Positions 40,935 to 49,291 of a stretch of 64,000 bases of DNA are shown here, one piece after another (positions within the stretch are counted from its first letter, which is position 1; each line of letters starts with the position of its first letter). Origin of the DNA: Microbacterium sp. SORGH_AS_1204 (GTDB taxonomy: Bacteria; Actinomycetota; Actinomycetes; Actinomycetales; Microbacteriaceae); contig NZ_JAUTBD010000001.1 in assembly GCF_030818935.1 (NCBI RefSeq), positions 682,001 through 746,000 on the forward strand, written 5' to 3'. Both the position numbers and the translations under genes were made by a program. The notes under the pieces were generated by a model. The model was not told where the DNA came from. It did no database searches and saw only the letters and a list, made by a program, of their open reading frames with translations.

Positions 40935-41075
40935 ATGGACCACGAGAAGAAGCAGCCGTTCGAGAATCCCACCGTCGACGACGAGAGCGACGCGCCCTTC
41001 CTGCAGGAGGAGCGCGCGATCGGCCGGGAGACCGAGCGCGAGATCGATCAGCTCATCAACGGCATCGAGGGCTGA
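40935..41075 (+). CDS. Small acidic hypothetical protein (46 aa)
   Basis: The ORF begins MDHEKKQPFENPTVDDESDA and ends with a charged amphipathic helix (EERAIGRETEREIDQLINGI). No Cys, no membrane segment and no known family. There is no clear ribosome site. Codon use is normal for the genome and the reading frame stays free of rare codons, which supports it as a real small gene. Confidence 0.5.
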   Translation: MDHEKKQPFENPTVDDESDAPFLQEERAIGRETEREIDQLINGIEG

Positions 41076-41086
41076 CCGGCCCGGCG

Positions 41087-41224
41087 TCAGACCGGTTCGG
41101 TCGTGCGGATGAGTCCGCAGGTCACGCACGACCACGCGACGAGGAAGCGCTCATCGTCGAGGATCTCGAAGCGCAGCGGGTCGCCGCAGGTCGGGCACGT
41201 CCGCGGGCCGAGCGAGCCCGTCAT
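41087..41224 (-). CDS. Small zinc-ribbon protein (45 aa), coupled to the reductase gene
   Basis: The 45-residue protein has two CxxC knuckles, CPTC (13-16) and CVTC (35-38), spaced like a rubredoxin-type zinc ribbon, with FEILDDERFLVAW between them. Its ATG overlaps the stop of the upstream DHFR-like gene (ATGA), so translation is coupled. The role is unknown; such ribbons often bind nucleic acid or a partner protein. Confidence 0.65.
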   Translation of the reverse strand: MTGSLGPRTCPTCGDPLRFEILDDERFLVAWSCVTCGLIRTTEPV

Positions 41225-41862
41225 CGCGCGAACGTGACGTGCACGACGCCGCTCTCCGCCACCTCCGAGGTGACGGTGTAACGGGAGTCGAGACCGCGCA
41301 GGTCGTCCCACAGGCGGCCGCCGCGACCAAGGATCACGGGTCGGACGGCGACGTGGAGGCGGTCGACGAGGTCTGCCGCGAGCGCTGCGCGCACCGTCGA
41401 CAGCCCGCCGCCCACCCGCACGTCGGCGCCGCCGGCCAGGCTCTGGGCCCGGGCCACGGCATCCGTGATGCTCTCCGAGGAGAACTCGAATCGCGTGCCG
41501 TTGCCGAAGGTGATCGGCTCGCGCGGACGGTGGGTCAGCACGACCACGGGAACGCGGAACGGCGGCTCGTCGCCCCACCACCCACGCCAGTCGGGATCGT
41601 CGGGGAAGGAATGCAGGCCGAACATCGCCGCGCCCATGACCTCGGCGCCGATGCCGTCGAAGTAGGCGGCGGCGTAGTGATCGTCGACGCCGGTCGTGCC
41701 GGCCCCGGAGGTGTCGCCGAAGACGCGTTCGCGGAACGTCTTCGTCGCCATATAGTCGGCGACGAGGCGACCCCAGTCCTCGCCCATCGGATTCTCGGGC
41801 GAGGGATCGGCGGGCATCGCCACACCGTCGAGAGAGATGTTCAGATCGACACGGACGGCCAC
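41221..41862 (-). CDS. Dihydrofolate reductase-like (RibD C-terminal) family protein
   Basis: The 213-residue protein has the RibD C-terminal/DHFR-like fold: ISLDGVAMPADPS at the start, AAYFDGIGAEVMGAAMFG, PVVVLTHRPREPI, ADVRVGGGLSTVRAALAADLVD (NADPH-binding Gly-rich stretch) and LHVAVRPVILGRGGRLWDDL. Members reduce a range of substrates with NADPH; few have known function. It is not next to riboflavin or folate genes. The start at 41862 fits the conserved N-terminus. Confidence 0.85.
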   Translation of the reverse strand: MAVRVDLNISLDGVAMPADPSPENPMGEDWGRLVADYMATKTFRERVFGDTSGAGTTGVDDHYAAAYFDGIGAEVMGAAMFGLHSFPDDPDWRGWWGDEPPFRVPVVVLTHRPREPITFGNGTRFEFSSESITDAVARAQSLAGGADVRVGGGLSTVRAALAADLVDRLHVAVRPVILGRGGRLWDDLRGLDSRYTVTSEVAESGVVHVTFAR

Positions 41863-41884
41863 GGCATCCCTCCCGCGAACGGGA

Positions 41885-42373
41885 TCAGCGGTAGTTGGTG
41901 AACTGCAGGTCGACGTCGAGGTCGGCGGCCTTGAGCAGGCGCTGCACCTCCTGCAGGTCGTCGCGCGACTTCGACTGCACGCGCAGCTCGTCGCCCTGGA
42001 TCTGCGACTTCACGCCCTTGGGGCCCTCGTCGCGGATGATCTTGCCGATCTTCTTCGCATTCTCTTGCGAGATGCCCTCCTTCAGCGTGGAGGTGATGCG
42101 GTACTCCTTGCCGCTGGCGACGGGCTCGCCGCTCTCGAGGCTCTTGAGCGAGATGCCGCGCTTGATGAGCTTGGTCTGGAACACGTCGAGCACGGCGTTG
42201 GCGCGCTCCTCGGAGTTCGCCTTGATGACGATCGACTCGCCGCTCCACGCGATGGAGGCGTCGGTGCCCTTGAAGTCGTAGCGCTGCTCCACCTCTTTGT
42301 GGGCCTGGTTGAGCGCGTTGTCGGCTTCCTGCCGGTCGATCTTGGACACGATGTCGAACGAAGAATCAGCCAT
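41885..42373 (-). CDS. YajQ family nucleotide-binding protein
   Basis: The 162-residue protein is a typical YajQ (UPF0234): [59 protein letters not shown]. Relatives bind nucleotides, and in Xanthomonas one binds cyclic di-GMP; no such role is shown in actinobacteria. The ATG is six bases after TAGAAT, so the message is probably leaderless. Confidence 0.93.
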   Translation of the reverse strand: MADSSFDIVSKIDRQEADNALNQAHKEVEQRYDFKGTDASIAWSGESIVIKANSEERANAVLDVFQTKLIKRGISLKSLESGEPVASGKEYRITSTLKEGISQENAKKIGKIIRDEGPKGVKSQIQGDELRVQSKSRDDLQEVQRLLKAADLDVDLQFTNYR

Positions 42374-42379
42374 GCAACG

Positions 42380-42385
42380 ATTCTA
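42380..42385 (-). promoter_or_regulatory. -10 element for the YajQ gene
   Basis: TAGAAT on the minus strand ends six bases before the ATG at 42373. Confidence 0.5.
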
Positions 42386-42423
42386 TTCGCGAGGCCCCGG
42401 CGCGCAGCCCCTTCACGGGCGGG

Positions 42424-42981
42424 TCAGTGTTCGGGCCACCCGCCCTTCGGTGTCCTGTCGTCGTCGCGGCGCAGCATTCCGGTCCAGGATGCCGACCTCT
42501 CGCCGGTGCGACCCGGCACCTGGCCGGGGCCGGCGCCCGTGAAGGTGAACCCGCACTTCTGCGCCGTGCGCAGCGACGCGGCGTTTCCGATCACGCATTC
42601 CCATCGCACGGCGTCGAGGTCGGTGCGGGCGAACACCGCGTCGACGACAGCGGTGAGCGCTTCGGGCATGACGCCGCGCCCGCGGTGCGCACCCCCCAGC
42701 CAGAAGCCCACCATGCCGATGCCCAGCCGCACGCCGATGACACCGAGCAGGGGAGCGCCCCCGCCCTCGCGGATCGCCCACGTCCACTCGCGATCCTCGG
42801 CCCACCCCGACGGCGCGTAGTGGTCGACGAAGGACACGGCATCCGCTCTCTCGTACGGCCACGGGATCGTCAGGAACTTCTCGAAGACCGGGTCGGTGCA
42901 GTGTCGGGCGAGGTCGTCGACATCCGTCGCGGTGGGCTGGTCGAGGACCAGCCGCGGGGTGTGCAAGACGAAGGGCTCCAC
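42424..42981 (-). CDS. GNAT family N-acetyltransferase (RimJ/RimL-like)
   Basis: The 185-residue enzyme has the RimJ/RimL-type GNAT pattern: LHTPRLVLDQPTATDVDDLA at the start, WTWAIREGGGAPLLGVIGV, the acetyl-CoA loop in GFWLGGAHRGRGVMPEAL, and NAASLRTAQKCGFTFTG. It would acetylate a protein N-terminus or a small amine; the target is unknown. The GTG at 42981 follows TAGGCT by six bases. Confidence 0.88.
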   Translation of the reverse strand: MEPFVLHTPRLVLDQPTATDVDDLARHCTDPVFEKFLTIPWPYERADAVSFVDHYAPSGWAEDREWTWAIREGGGAPLLGVIGVRLGIGMVGFWLGGAHRGRGVMPEALTAVVDAVFARTDLDAVRWECVIGNAASLRTAQKCGFTFTGAGPGQVPGRTGERSASWTGMLRRDDDRTPKGGWPEH

Positions 42982-42987
42982 CGCCGC

Positions 42988-43011
42988 AGCCTACCCAGAC
43001 GCTCGTAGACT
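42988..43011. promoter_or_regulatory. Back-to-back -10 elements for the GNAT and FBP genes
   Basis: On the minus strand TAGGCT (42988-42993) ends six bases before the GNAT GTG; on the plus strand TAGACT (43006-43011) ends eight bases before the FBP ATG. Only 38 bases separate the two start codons, so both messages must have almost no leader. Confidence 0.55.
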
Positions 43012-43019
43012 CGGATGCC

Positions 43020-43520
43020 ATGCGAGCACTCACCGAAGACCAGGTCCGGGACGCGTTCGTCAACGCCACGCCCGACGAGCTGCGCGTCCTCGCCCTGCAC
43101 CATGACTTCGTCTTGGCCGACTGGGACCATCTCGACTTCCTCGCGTGGCGCGACCCGCGCACTCGCGGCCGCGGCTACATCATCACCGAACACCAGGGAG
43201 AGCCGATCGGTGTCGTGCTGCGCGCGGCCGAGGGCCAGTCCCGGGCCCGCTCGGCGATGTGCAATCTGTGCCACACGATGCAGCCGGGCGATCAGGTGTC
43301 GCTGTTCACCGCGCGCAAGGCGGGGGAGGCCGGGGAGCACGGCGACACCGTGGGCACCTACATCTGCGCCGACATGTCGTGCCACGAGACGGTGCGTCTG
43401 GCGGCACCGCTCGCCCCCAGCGAGATCCGTGCGAGCGTGGATCGCAAGATCGACGGCACGAAGCGACGCACCGAAGAGTTTGTCGCGCGCGTCGTGGATG
43501 CCGCCGAGGTGCGCCGCTGA
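43020..43520 (+). CDS. FBP (EF-G-binding-like) zinc-finger domain protein
   Basis: The 166-residue protein matches the FBP domain family related to the treble-clef zinc finger of fibronectin-binding and FusB-type proteins. Four zinc-ligand cysteines are seen: C81 and C84 (CNLCH), C116 and C121 (ICADMSCHET). FusB binds elongation factor G and rescues it from fusidic acid, so a ribosome or EF-G partner is possible here, but no data show it. It precedes tRNA-Tyr by about 110 bases. Confidence 0.82.
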   Translation: MRALTEDQVRDAFVNATPDELRVLALHHDFVLADWDHLDFLAWRDPRTRGRGYIITEHQGEPIGVVLRAAEGQSRARSAMCNLCHTMQPGDQVSLFTARKAGEAGEHGDTVGTYICADMSCHETVRLAAPLAPSEIRASVDRKIDGTKRRTEEFVARVVDAAEVRR

Positions 43521-43630
43521 GCACACGTGCCGACGTCGCCGCCGTCGTGGTTCGACGCAGCCCCGCGGGGATAGTAGAGTGGTCTATCGCGCCTCTGGTC
43601 GACTGAAAAAGCCGGGCGGGTGCGCACTCT

Positions 43631-43715
43631 GGCGAGTTACCCAAGCGGCCAAAGGGATCTGACTGTAAATCAGACTGCATTGCATTCGGGGGTTCGAATC
43701 CCTCACTCGCCACCA
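43631..43715 (+). tRNA. tRNA-Tyr (GTA)
   Basis: The acceptor stem GGCGAGT pairs with ACTCGCC, followed by discriminator A and an encoded CCA (43713-43715). The anticodon loop CTGTAAA gives GTA, between stems CTGA and TCAG. The T arm GGGGGTTCGAATCCCTC is standard and the variable arm is long, as in class II tRNAs. Confidence 0.95.
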
Positions 43716-43722
43716 GGATCGA

Positions 43723-43763
43723 AAGCCCCGTCACCAGCGCACAGCCGCTCGGCGCCGGGGCTT
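43723..43763. terminator. Hairpin terminator after tRNA-Tyr
   Basis: AAGCCCCG (43723-43730) pairs with CGGGGCTT (43756-43763) over a 25-base loop, starting eight bases after the CCA end, followed by CGTCGTT. Confidence 0.65.
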
Positions 43764-43878
43764 CGTCGTTCACCCGGCGCGCTCGTCGGTGCCGATGCGG
43801 GAGATCGACCCCACCGCGCGGCATCCCACCTCGCCCGTGGGTGGATGCCGTTGCGCTGGACGCCCGCGAGACCAGGAG

Positions 43879-43910
43879 GGCCCCGACGGTGATCGCTCAC
43901 CATCGGGGCC
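43879..43910. terminator. Long hairpin, 14-bp arms
   Basis: GGCCCCGACGGTGA (43879-43892) pairs with TCACCATCGGGGCC (43897-43910) with one mismatch and a four-base loop. It lies 17 bases beyond the stop of the minus-strand mini-ORF at 43928, so it could terminate that transcript; it could also be the end of a small RNA. Confidence 0.6.
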
Positions 43911-43927
43911 GGAACGCGAAGCGAGTG

Positions 43928-44014
43928 TCAGCGGCTGAGCCCCCATGCGGTCTTCCCACGGACCACTCGCCGTGCGATGACGACGCTCACCGGCTGACAC
44001 GTGTGCTTCTGCAT
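43928..44014 (-). CDS. Possible minus-strand mini-ORF (28 aa)
   Basis: The peptide begins MQKHTCQPVSVVIARRVVRG and ends WGLSR. The frame extends upstream to an ATG at 44125. No family is recognised and no good ribosome site is seen. The only support is the strong hairpin just beyond its stop. Confidence 0.25.
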   Translation of the reverse strand: MQKHTCQPVSVVIARRVVRGKTAWGLSR

Positions 44015-44303
44015 CGGCCCCCCGATGTGTTCCCTTCGAGAGGCGGTGACGCCTCGCGTGTCCGACCGTAACCGGGTCGTTCGGTTCTTCGAGGTGGCCG
44101 TGATGGAGGGGCACACCGCGTCCACCCCCGCTTCCTCGCCGTCACGACGGGAATCGAGGGCCCTCTCGTCGTGCTCGCCGCGGTCGAACGGGTCATGGAG
44201 GAAATCGTCCGATCAGACGATCTCCTCGCCGAGGGTGTCGCGACACCCCGTGCCGATGGCGGGCTCGGCCCGTCGGGCGAGATCGGCCGCTGCCACGTTG
44301 GCC

Positions 44304-44309
44304 TAGCGT
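44304..44309 (+). promoter_or_regulatory. -10 element for the two-component genes
   Basis: TAGCGT ends seven bases before the ATG at 44317, which favours that start over the in-frame GTG at 44308. Confidence 0.45.
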
Positions 44310-44316
44310 GAACGGC

Positions 44317-45669
44317 ATGCATTCGATCGAGTCGGCCGGCGGCGCCTCGCGCACACGGGGGACCACGTCGCTCGCCGCCGGGTCCGTCCGCGAGGACGAG
44401 GCGGTTCCCGCCCTCCTCCACCGCGCGACCGACGCGCGGGTGGACACGGTGCTGCGCTCGCCGGTCGCTGCGGCGGTGCTCTTCGTCGCGACGGTGATCC
44501 CGGTGTGCAGCGATCCCCTCGTGACGTTGATCACCGGTCGGGGCGAGTGGACGCTGCAGCTGCCGCCCGTGGTGTTCATGGCGCTCGTGATCCTCGCCTG
44601 TCTCGTACAGGCGCTCGCGGTGAGCCGATTGGCCACTCGCCCGGAGCTCGCGGTGCTCGCCTCGCTCGGGTGCTACCTGGCCGCCGCGGTCGCGTTGAAC
44701 GTTCCGACGTGGGCGACGCCGATGCACCTGGTCGTCGCCGTGGCGATGTTCGCGCTCGGCAGTGCCCGCCCCGCGGCGCTCGTTGCGATCTGGGCCGTCG
44801 GCACGGTCACCGCCGCGATCGCCGTGCTCGTCGTGTGGGCGCATCTCCAGGGAGTGCCGACGGTGCTGATCGCGAGCTTCGTGCTGACGGAGGGCGGTGG
44901 GTTGGCCACGATCGCGTGGGCCGCGGCCGGCTTGGGCGTGCTGTGGGCGGCGCACGCGCGGCGTACGCGCCGCGCGGATGCGCGGGCATTGCAGATCGAA
45001 CGTGCGCAGCAGGCGGCGATCGACGCGTCGCGCGACAACGAGCGGGGACGCATCGCTCAGGAACTCCACGACGTCGCGGGTCAGCACCTCGCCGGACTCG
45101 TCTCGCTCTGCGACGCGTCGATCGAGCTCGCGCCCGCGCACCCCGCGCGAGCGCTCGAACTCATCGAAGAAGTGCGGGCCGAAGGCCGTTACGCCGCGGC
45201 GAGTCTGTACGGGGCCCTCGGAGACCTGCGCGCCGTGGACACCGGGGCGCACAGCCCCACCCCCGACCTTCGCCGTCTCGAAGAACTGGTCGGCTTCTGG
45301 CAGGAGCGGGGCGCCGAGGTGAGCCTCGCGTTCACCGGATCGCCGTCGACCCCGCCCACCGTCGTGTCGGCGATCGCCTATCAGGCGGTGAGAGAGGCGC
45401 TCTCGAACGCGGCGAAGCACGCGCCGGGTGCGCCCGTGCGAGTATCGGTCGCCGTTCGCGCAGAAGAGGTCGAGGCGCGGGTCGTCAACGGCCCTGCCCG
45501 CCGCGATCGCGACGACGAAGCCGAACTCGGACTCGGATGGGGACTCCAGAGCCTCGCCGACAAGCTCGCGCTCGTCGATGGCCGACTGCAGACCTCGGAC
45601 GACGGTGCCGGCGGGTGGGAACTGCGCGTGACCATCCCGTTCGCCGCCCAGACGGGCGAGCCCGGATGA
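44317..45669 (+). CDS. NarL-type sensor histidine kinase
   Basis: The 450-residue kinase has a membrane part of about six helices (47-63, 84-103, 110-128, 134-148, 152-174, 183-212) with no large external domain, then the HisKA_3 box AQELHDVAGQHLAG with the phospho-acceptor H251, and a HATPase domain (YQAVREALSNAAKHAPGAP, LGWGLQSLADKLALVDG). The signal is probably sensed in the membrane. Its stop overlaps the response regulator start (ATGA), making a coupled pair. Confidence 0.92.
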   Translation: MHSIESAGGASRTRGTTSLAAGSVREDEAVPALLHRATDARVDTVLRSPVAAAVLFVATVIPVCSDPLVTLITGRGEWTLQLPPVVFMALVILACLVQALAVSRLATRPELAVLASLGCYLAAAVALNVPTWATPMHLVVAVAMFALGSARPAALVAIWAVGTVTAAIAVLVVWAHLQGVPTVLIASFVLTEGGGLATIAWAAAGLGVLWAAHARRTRRADARALQIERAQQAAIDASRDNERGRIAQELHDVAGQHLAGLVSLCDASIELAPAHPARALELIEEVRAEGRYAAASLYGALGDLRAVDTGAHSPTPDLRRLEELVGFWQERGAEVSLAFTGSPSTPPTVVSAIAYQAVREALSNAAKHAPGAPVRVSVAVRAEEVEARVVNGPARRDRDDEAELGLGWGLQSLADKLALVDGRLQTSDDGAGGWELRVTIPFAAQTGEPG

Positions 45670-46355
45670 CGCCGTCGGACGCCATCCGCGTGCTCATCGC
45701 CGACGACAACCGGCCGTTCCGGCGAGGTGTGCGCCTTCGGCTGGAGAACGCGACGGACATCACCGTGGTGGGGGAGGCCGGAAGCGGCGGTGACGCCGTC
45801 ACGGTGGCCGTCGCCGAACGCGCCGACATCGTCTTGATGGATCTCGAGATGCCGGGGATGAACGGCATCGATGCGACGCGCGCGATCATCCGGGAGACGG
45901 GCGGTGCCACCCGCGTCGTGGTCCTCACCAGCCACGGCGAGCAGAACCTCGTGCTCCGGGCACTGGCGGAGGGCGCGAGCGGATACCTGCTGAAGACGCA
46001 CGACTCCGCGCAGCTCGTCGAAGCCGTCCGCGCGGCACACGCCGGAGCGGCCCTCGTGTCGACCCGGGTCGCGGCACCCGTTATCCAAGAACTCGCTCAT
46101 CTGCGCGTCTCGGACGGCGACCGCGCACGGGTGCGCGCACTCAGTCCGTCGGAGACACGGGTCGTCGCGCTTTTGAGCCAGGGAATCACCTCCAATGAGG
46201 CGCTCGCCGCAGAGCTGCAGGTGTCGATCAACACCGTGCGCTCCCACATCCAGTCCGCTCTACGGAAGGTCGAGGTCGCCGACCGGACCCAGCTCGCGCT
46301 CTGGGGCGCGCGGATGCGCGCTCACTTCACGGCCCGGGGCGACGGACGGGTCTGA
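45666..46355 (+). CDS. NarL/LuxR-type response regulator
   Basis: The 229-residue regulator has a receiver domain (acidic pocket DD13-14, phospho-acceptor D59 in LMDLEMPG, VVLTSH switch Thr, YLLKTHD lysine) and a LuxR-type helix-turn-helix (LSPSETRVVALLSQGITSNE, then LQVSINTVRSHIQSALRKV). It is the partner of the kinase upstream. No target gene is evident. Its 3' end overlaps that of nagA on the other strand by 34 bases. Confidence 0.93.
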   Translation: MTPSDAIRVLIADDNRPFRRGVRLRLENATDITVVGEAGSGGDAVTVAVAERADIVLMDLEMPGMNGIDATRAIIRETGGATRVVVLTSHGEQNLVLRALAEGASGYLLKTHDSAQLVEAVRAAHAGAALVSTRVAAPVIQELAHLRVSDGDRARVRALSPSETRVVALLSQGITSNEALAAELQVSINTVRSHIQSALRKVEVADRTQLALWGARMRAHFTARGDGRV

Positions 46356-47473
46356 TCGACGTCGCTCACCGTGCCCTCGCCGCCCCATATGACGACATCA
46401 GCCGAGAACCCCGGCCGCACGAGTCCGAGCCGGTCGTCCAGGCCCAGTGCTCGCGCGGGCGTCAGGGTCAGCGCCTCGACGGCGGCCGCGAGAGGGATGC
46501 CGAGGGCTCTCGCGTTCGCCAGGGCCTCGTCTTGCGTGAGGGTGGACCCCGCGAGCGTGTCCGAGCCGTCGACGAGCGCGCGGCCGCCCTCCACGCGGAC
46601 GTTCAGGTCGCCGAGCAGGTAGAGGCCGTCATCGGCGCCGGCGGCGGCCATGGCATCCGTGATCAAGGCGATGCGACCCGGAGCCAGCGTGAACAGGGCC
46701 GCGGCGAGACGCGGGTCGACGTGCAGGCCGTCGAGGATGAGCTCGAGCACGACGTCGCCGGCGTCGACCGCCGCGAGCACGGGACCTGGGGCGCGGTGGT
46801 GCAGCCCGGGCATCGCGTTGAAGGCGTGGGTGAGCAGCGTCGCGCCCGCGGCGAAGGCGGCAGCGGCCTCGTCGTACGTGGCGTCGGTGTGACCGACGGC
46901 GACGGCGACGCCCGCGCTGCGGAACATGTCGATCGCGTCGAGCGCGCCCGTCCGCTGGGGGTCGAGCGTGACTTGACGGAGCGTCCCCTCGGCCGCGTCG
47001 AGCAGCCGCTGCACGACCTCGGGCGTGGGGTCGATGAGGTGCCGCGGATCGTGTGCGCCGCAACGGTCGACGGCGAGGAACGGTCCCTCGAGGTGGCTGC
47101 CGAGTACCCGGCGGTCGGTGCGCGCGAGTGCCGCGATGGCGGCGAGTTGCGTCTCGAGCACGTCGACGGGGGCGGCGACGAGACTCGCGACTGCGTGGGT
47201 CGTGCCGTGCGCGGCGTGCAGGTCGGCGGCCGCGCGGATGCCGTCGACACCGTCTTCGTGCCGGTGTCCGCCGCCGCCGTGCCGGTGCAGGTCGATGAAG
47301 CCGGGGGTGAGCGTGCCACCGGCCCCGTCGATGCGCTCGGCATCTCCCGGAGGAGGCGCCCCGGTCCCGATCGCGAGGATGCGCTCGCTGTCGGTGAGCA
47401 CCCACGAGCCGGGGCGCTCACCGTCGGCGTCCACGACCGTGACGTCATGGAACAGCCGACGTCGAGCCGTCAT
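46322..47473 (-). CDS. nagA: N-acetylglucosamine-6-phosphate deacetylase
   Basis: The 383-residue amidohydrolase removes acetate from GlcNAc-6-phosphate, giving glucosamine-6-phosphate for NagB. Metal and active-site motifs are H63-R-H65 (GFIDLHRHGGGGH), GSHLEGPF, VGHTDATYDEA, THAFNAMPGLHHR and the catalytic Asp in LITDAMAAAG. It is the last gene of the six-gene nag operon; its ATG overlaps the nagB stop. Confidence 0.94.
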   Translation of the reverse strand: MTARRRLFHDVTVVDADGERPGSWVLTDSERILAIGTGAPPPGDAERIDGAGGTLTPGFIDLHRHGGGGHRHEDGVDGIRAAADLHAAHGTTHAVASLVAAPVDVLETQLAAIAALARTDRRVLGSHLEGPFLAVDRCGAHDPRHLIDPTPEVVQRLLDAAEGTLRQVTLDPQRTGALDAIDMFRSAGVAVAVGHTDATYDEAAAAFAAGATLLTHAFNAMPGLHHRAPGPVLAAVDAGDVVLELILDGLHVDPRLAAALFTLAPGRIALITDAMAAAGADDGLYLLGDLNVRVEGGRALVDGSDTLAGSTLTQDEALANARALGIPLAAAVEALTLTPARALGLDDRLGLVRPGFSADVVIWGGEGTVSDVDQTRPSPRAVK

Positions 47474-48240
47474 CTCTGCCACGCCGGGCGGTGGGCGAAG
47501 ACGAAGTCGTAGTAGTCGCGCAGCGTCAGGCGGGCGGCAGCGGCCTCGTCGACGAGCACCGTGGCGTCGGGGTGCATCTGCAGGATGCTGCCCGGGCACA
47601 TGCTCGTCAGGGGGCCTTCGACCGCGGCCGCCACGGCATCCGCCTTGCCCGCCCCGAAGGCGACGAGCAGCACGGAACGGGCGTCCATGATCGTGCCGAG
47701 ACCCTGCGTCACGCAGTGCAGCGGCACGTCGTCGAGGCTCGGGAAGAAGCGGGCGTTGTCGCGCCGCGTCTCGGGGGTGAGGGTCTTGATGCGGGTGCGA
47801 GACGCGAACGACGAGGTCGGTTCGTTGAAGCCGATGTGGCCGGTCGACCCGATGCCGAGGATCTGCAGGTCGACACCGCCCGCATCGACGATGGCGCGCT
47901 CGTACGCCGCGGCCGCGGCCTCGATGTCGTCGGCGAGCCCGTCGGGCACGTGCACGCGCGCCGGATCGAGGCCCAGGAGCTCGGTCACCTCCCGATCGAT
48001 GACCGCGTGGTAGCTCTCGGGATGCTCCGTCGGAAGCCCCACGTACTCATCGAGGGCGAAGGCCGTGAGCCGGCGCACCGCCGGCGAAGCGCGACGCTCG
48101 AGCGACTCGTACACCGGCAGGGGGGAGGAACCCGTGGCGACGCCGAGCACCTTCAGCGTGCCGGCTTCGGCGCGGTCGGCGATGAGGTCGCCGGCGTAGG
48201 TCCCGACGGCATCCGCATCGGGGAGGACGATCACCTGCAT
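47470..48240 (-). CDS. nagB: Glucosamine-6-phosphate deaminase
   Basis: The 256-residue isomerase-deaminase turns glucosamine-6-phosphate into fructose-6-phosphate and ammonia. LGVATGSSPLPVYESL, FALDEYVGLPTEHPESYH with the catalytic Asp, and LGIGSTGHIGFNEPTSSF are the family motifs. It sits between a Gfo/Idh gene and nagA. Together the two enzymes feed amino sugar into glycolysis. Confidence 0.95.
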   Translation of the reverse strand: MQVIVLPDADAVGTYAGDLIADRAEAGTLKVLGVATGSSPLPVYESLERRASPAVRRLTAFALDEYVGLPTEHPESYHAVIDREVTELLGLDPARVHVPDGLADDIEAAAAAYERAIVDAGGVDLQILGIGSTGHIGFNEPTSSFASRTRIKTLTPETRRDNARFFPSLDDVPLHCVTQGLGTIMDARSVLLVAFGAGKADAVAAAVEGPLTSMCPGSILQMHPDATVLVDEAAAARLTLRDYYDFVFAHRPAWQR

Positions 48241-48255
48241 ATGCGTTCTCCTCGC

Positions 48256-49287
48256 TCAGAGCGTCACGGCGACGGTGCGGCCGGTGCGGGCGGACTCTTG
48301 CGCGGCCAGCACGATCCCGAGCGTCCGCAGGCCCACGGCGATGTCGGGCTGCGGCTGCTCGCCGGAGCGCACCGTGGCGAGGAACGTGCGCAGCAGTTCA
48401 CGGTCGAAGTCGGGCCCGTAGGGCAGCTCGACCGGTGCTCCGGTGGCCGACGCCAGCCCCGTCACGCGCGGCCCGAAGAAGTCGACCTCGGCGGTACCGC
48501 CGGTGCCGGCGACGACGATGCGCACGCCGCCCCAGGTCGGCGCGGTGTCGGGTCGGCTCCACGAGCAGTCGATCGCGGCGATGACGCCGTTGTCGTAGGT
48601 GATGGTCACCAGCCCCGAGGTCTCGGCGCGGGCGCGATCGGCGTGGAGCGTCGCGTTGGCGACGGCCGTGACCGACACAGGGGTCGCGCCCATGAGTCCG
48701 TCGAGCAGGTCGGCGATGTGCACCACGTGGTCGACAAGGGCGCCGCCGCCCGAGAGGGCGGGGTCGGTGAACCACGACCGCTCGCGGGGGAGCTTGCCGT
48801 TGTTGCTCCCGCGCACGGCGACGAGCTGACCGAGGGAACCCTTGTCGTAGGTGGCCTTGAGCGTGGCGAAGGTGCTGGCAAAGCGCACGGGGAACGCCAC
48901 CATGAGCATGACGCCGGCCTCGTCGACGGCCTTCTTCATGGCCAGGCCGTCTTCGCGAGAGGTGGCGAGCGGCTTCTCGCACAGGATGTGAGCGCCGGCG
49001 GCGGCGGCCTTCTCGACCAGCTCGCGGTGGCGGGCGTTCTCGCTCGTGACGATCACGGCATCCGGCTTCCACGCCAGCAGCTCGTCGTACGTGTCGACGT
49101 AGTCGACGCCGAGCTCGGCGGCGAAAGCCGCCCCTCGCAGCTCGCCCTCGACGTACGGGCCGGGATCGCTCGCGCGCACGTCGACGTCGGGGGTCGCCAG
49201 CAGCAGCTGCACGTAGCTGTGCGCGTGCGTGTGCGCGAACGACATCACGGCCACGCGCAGCGGTCGGGTGGAGTCGATGACGGTCAT
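48256..49287 (-). CDS. Gfo/Idh/MocA family oxidoreductase, variant nucleotide-binding end
   Basis: The 343-residue protein has the family's two-domain form and the EKP motif (LCEKPLATS). The usual Gly-rich GxGxxx loop at the start is replaced by VAVMSFAHTHAHSYVQLL, a His-rich variant known in some branches of the family, so NAD(P) binding may differ. The substrate is unknown; it lies in the nag operon next to a second, more normal family member. It ends 15 bases before nagB starts. Confidence 0.88.
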   Translation of the reverse strand: MTVIDSTRPLRVAVMSFAHTHAHSYVQLLLATPDVDVRASDPGPYVEGELRGAAFAAELGVDYVDTYDELLAWKPDAVIVTSENARHRELVEKAAAAGAHILCEKPLATSREDGLAMKKAVDEAGVMLMVAFPVRFASTFATLKATYDKGSLGQLVAVRGSNNGKLPRERSWFTDPALSGGGALVDHVVHIADLLDGLMGATPVSVTAVANATLHADRARAETSGLVTITYDNGVIAAIDCSWSRPDTAPTWGGVRIVVAGTGGTAEVDFFGPRVTGLASATGAPVELPYGPDFDRELLRTFLATVRSGEQPQPDIAVGLRTLGIVLAAQESARTGRTVAVTL

Positions 49288-49291
49288 GGCG

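Larger units (their letters stand above)
43764..44303. other. Intergenic region between tRNA-Tyr and the histidine kinase
   Basis: About 540 bases without a recognisable protein family on either strand. It holds a strong hairpin (43879-43910), a possible minus-strand mini-ORF before it, and a stretch of somewhat lower GC near 44040-44110. A small RNA or a decayed gene would fit. Confidence 0.5.

Noticed and set aside
44001..44306. LysR-like remnant (VVRFFEVAVMEGHTAS)
   Set aside because: The likeness is limited to a few residues and the rest of the frame does not continue a helix-turn-helix.
43631..44317. Integrated element at the tRNA-Tyr gene
   Set aside because: No integrase and no second copy of the tRNA end can be seen in the window; kept only as a question in the findings.
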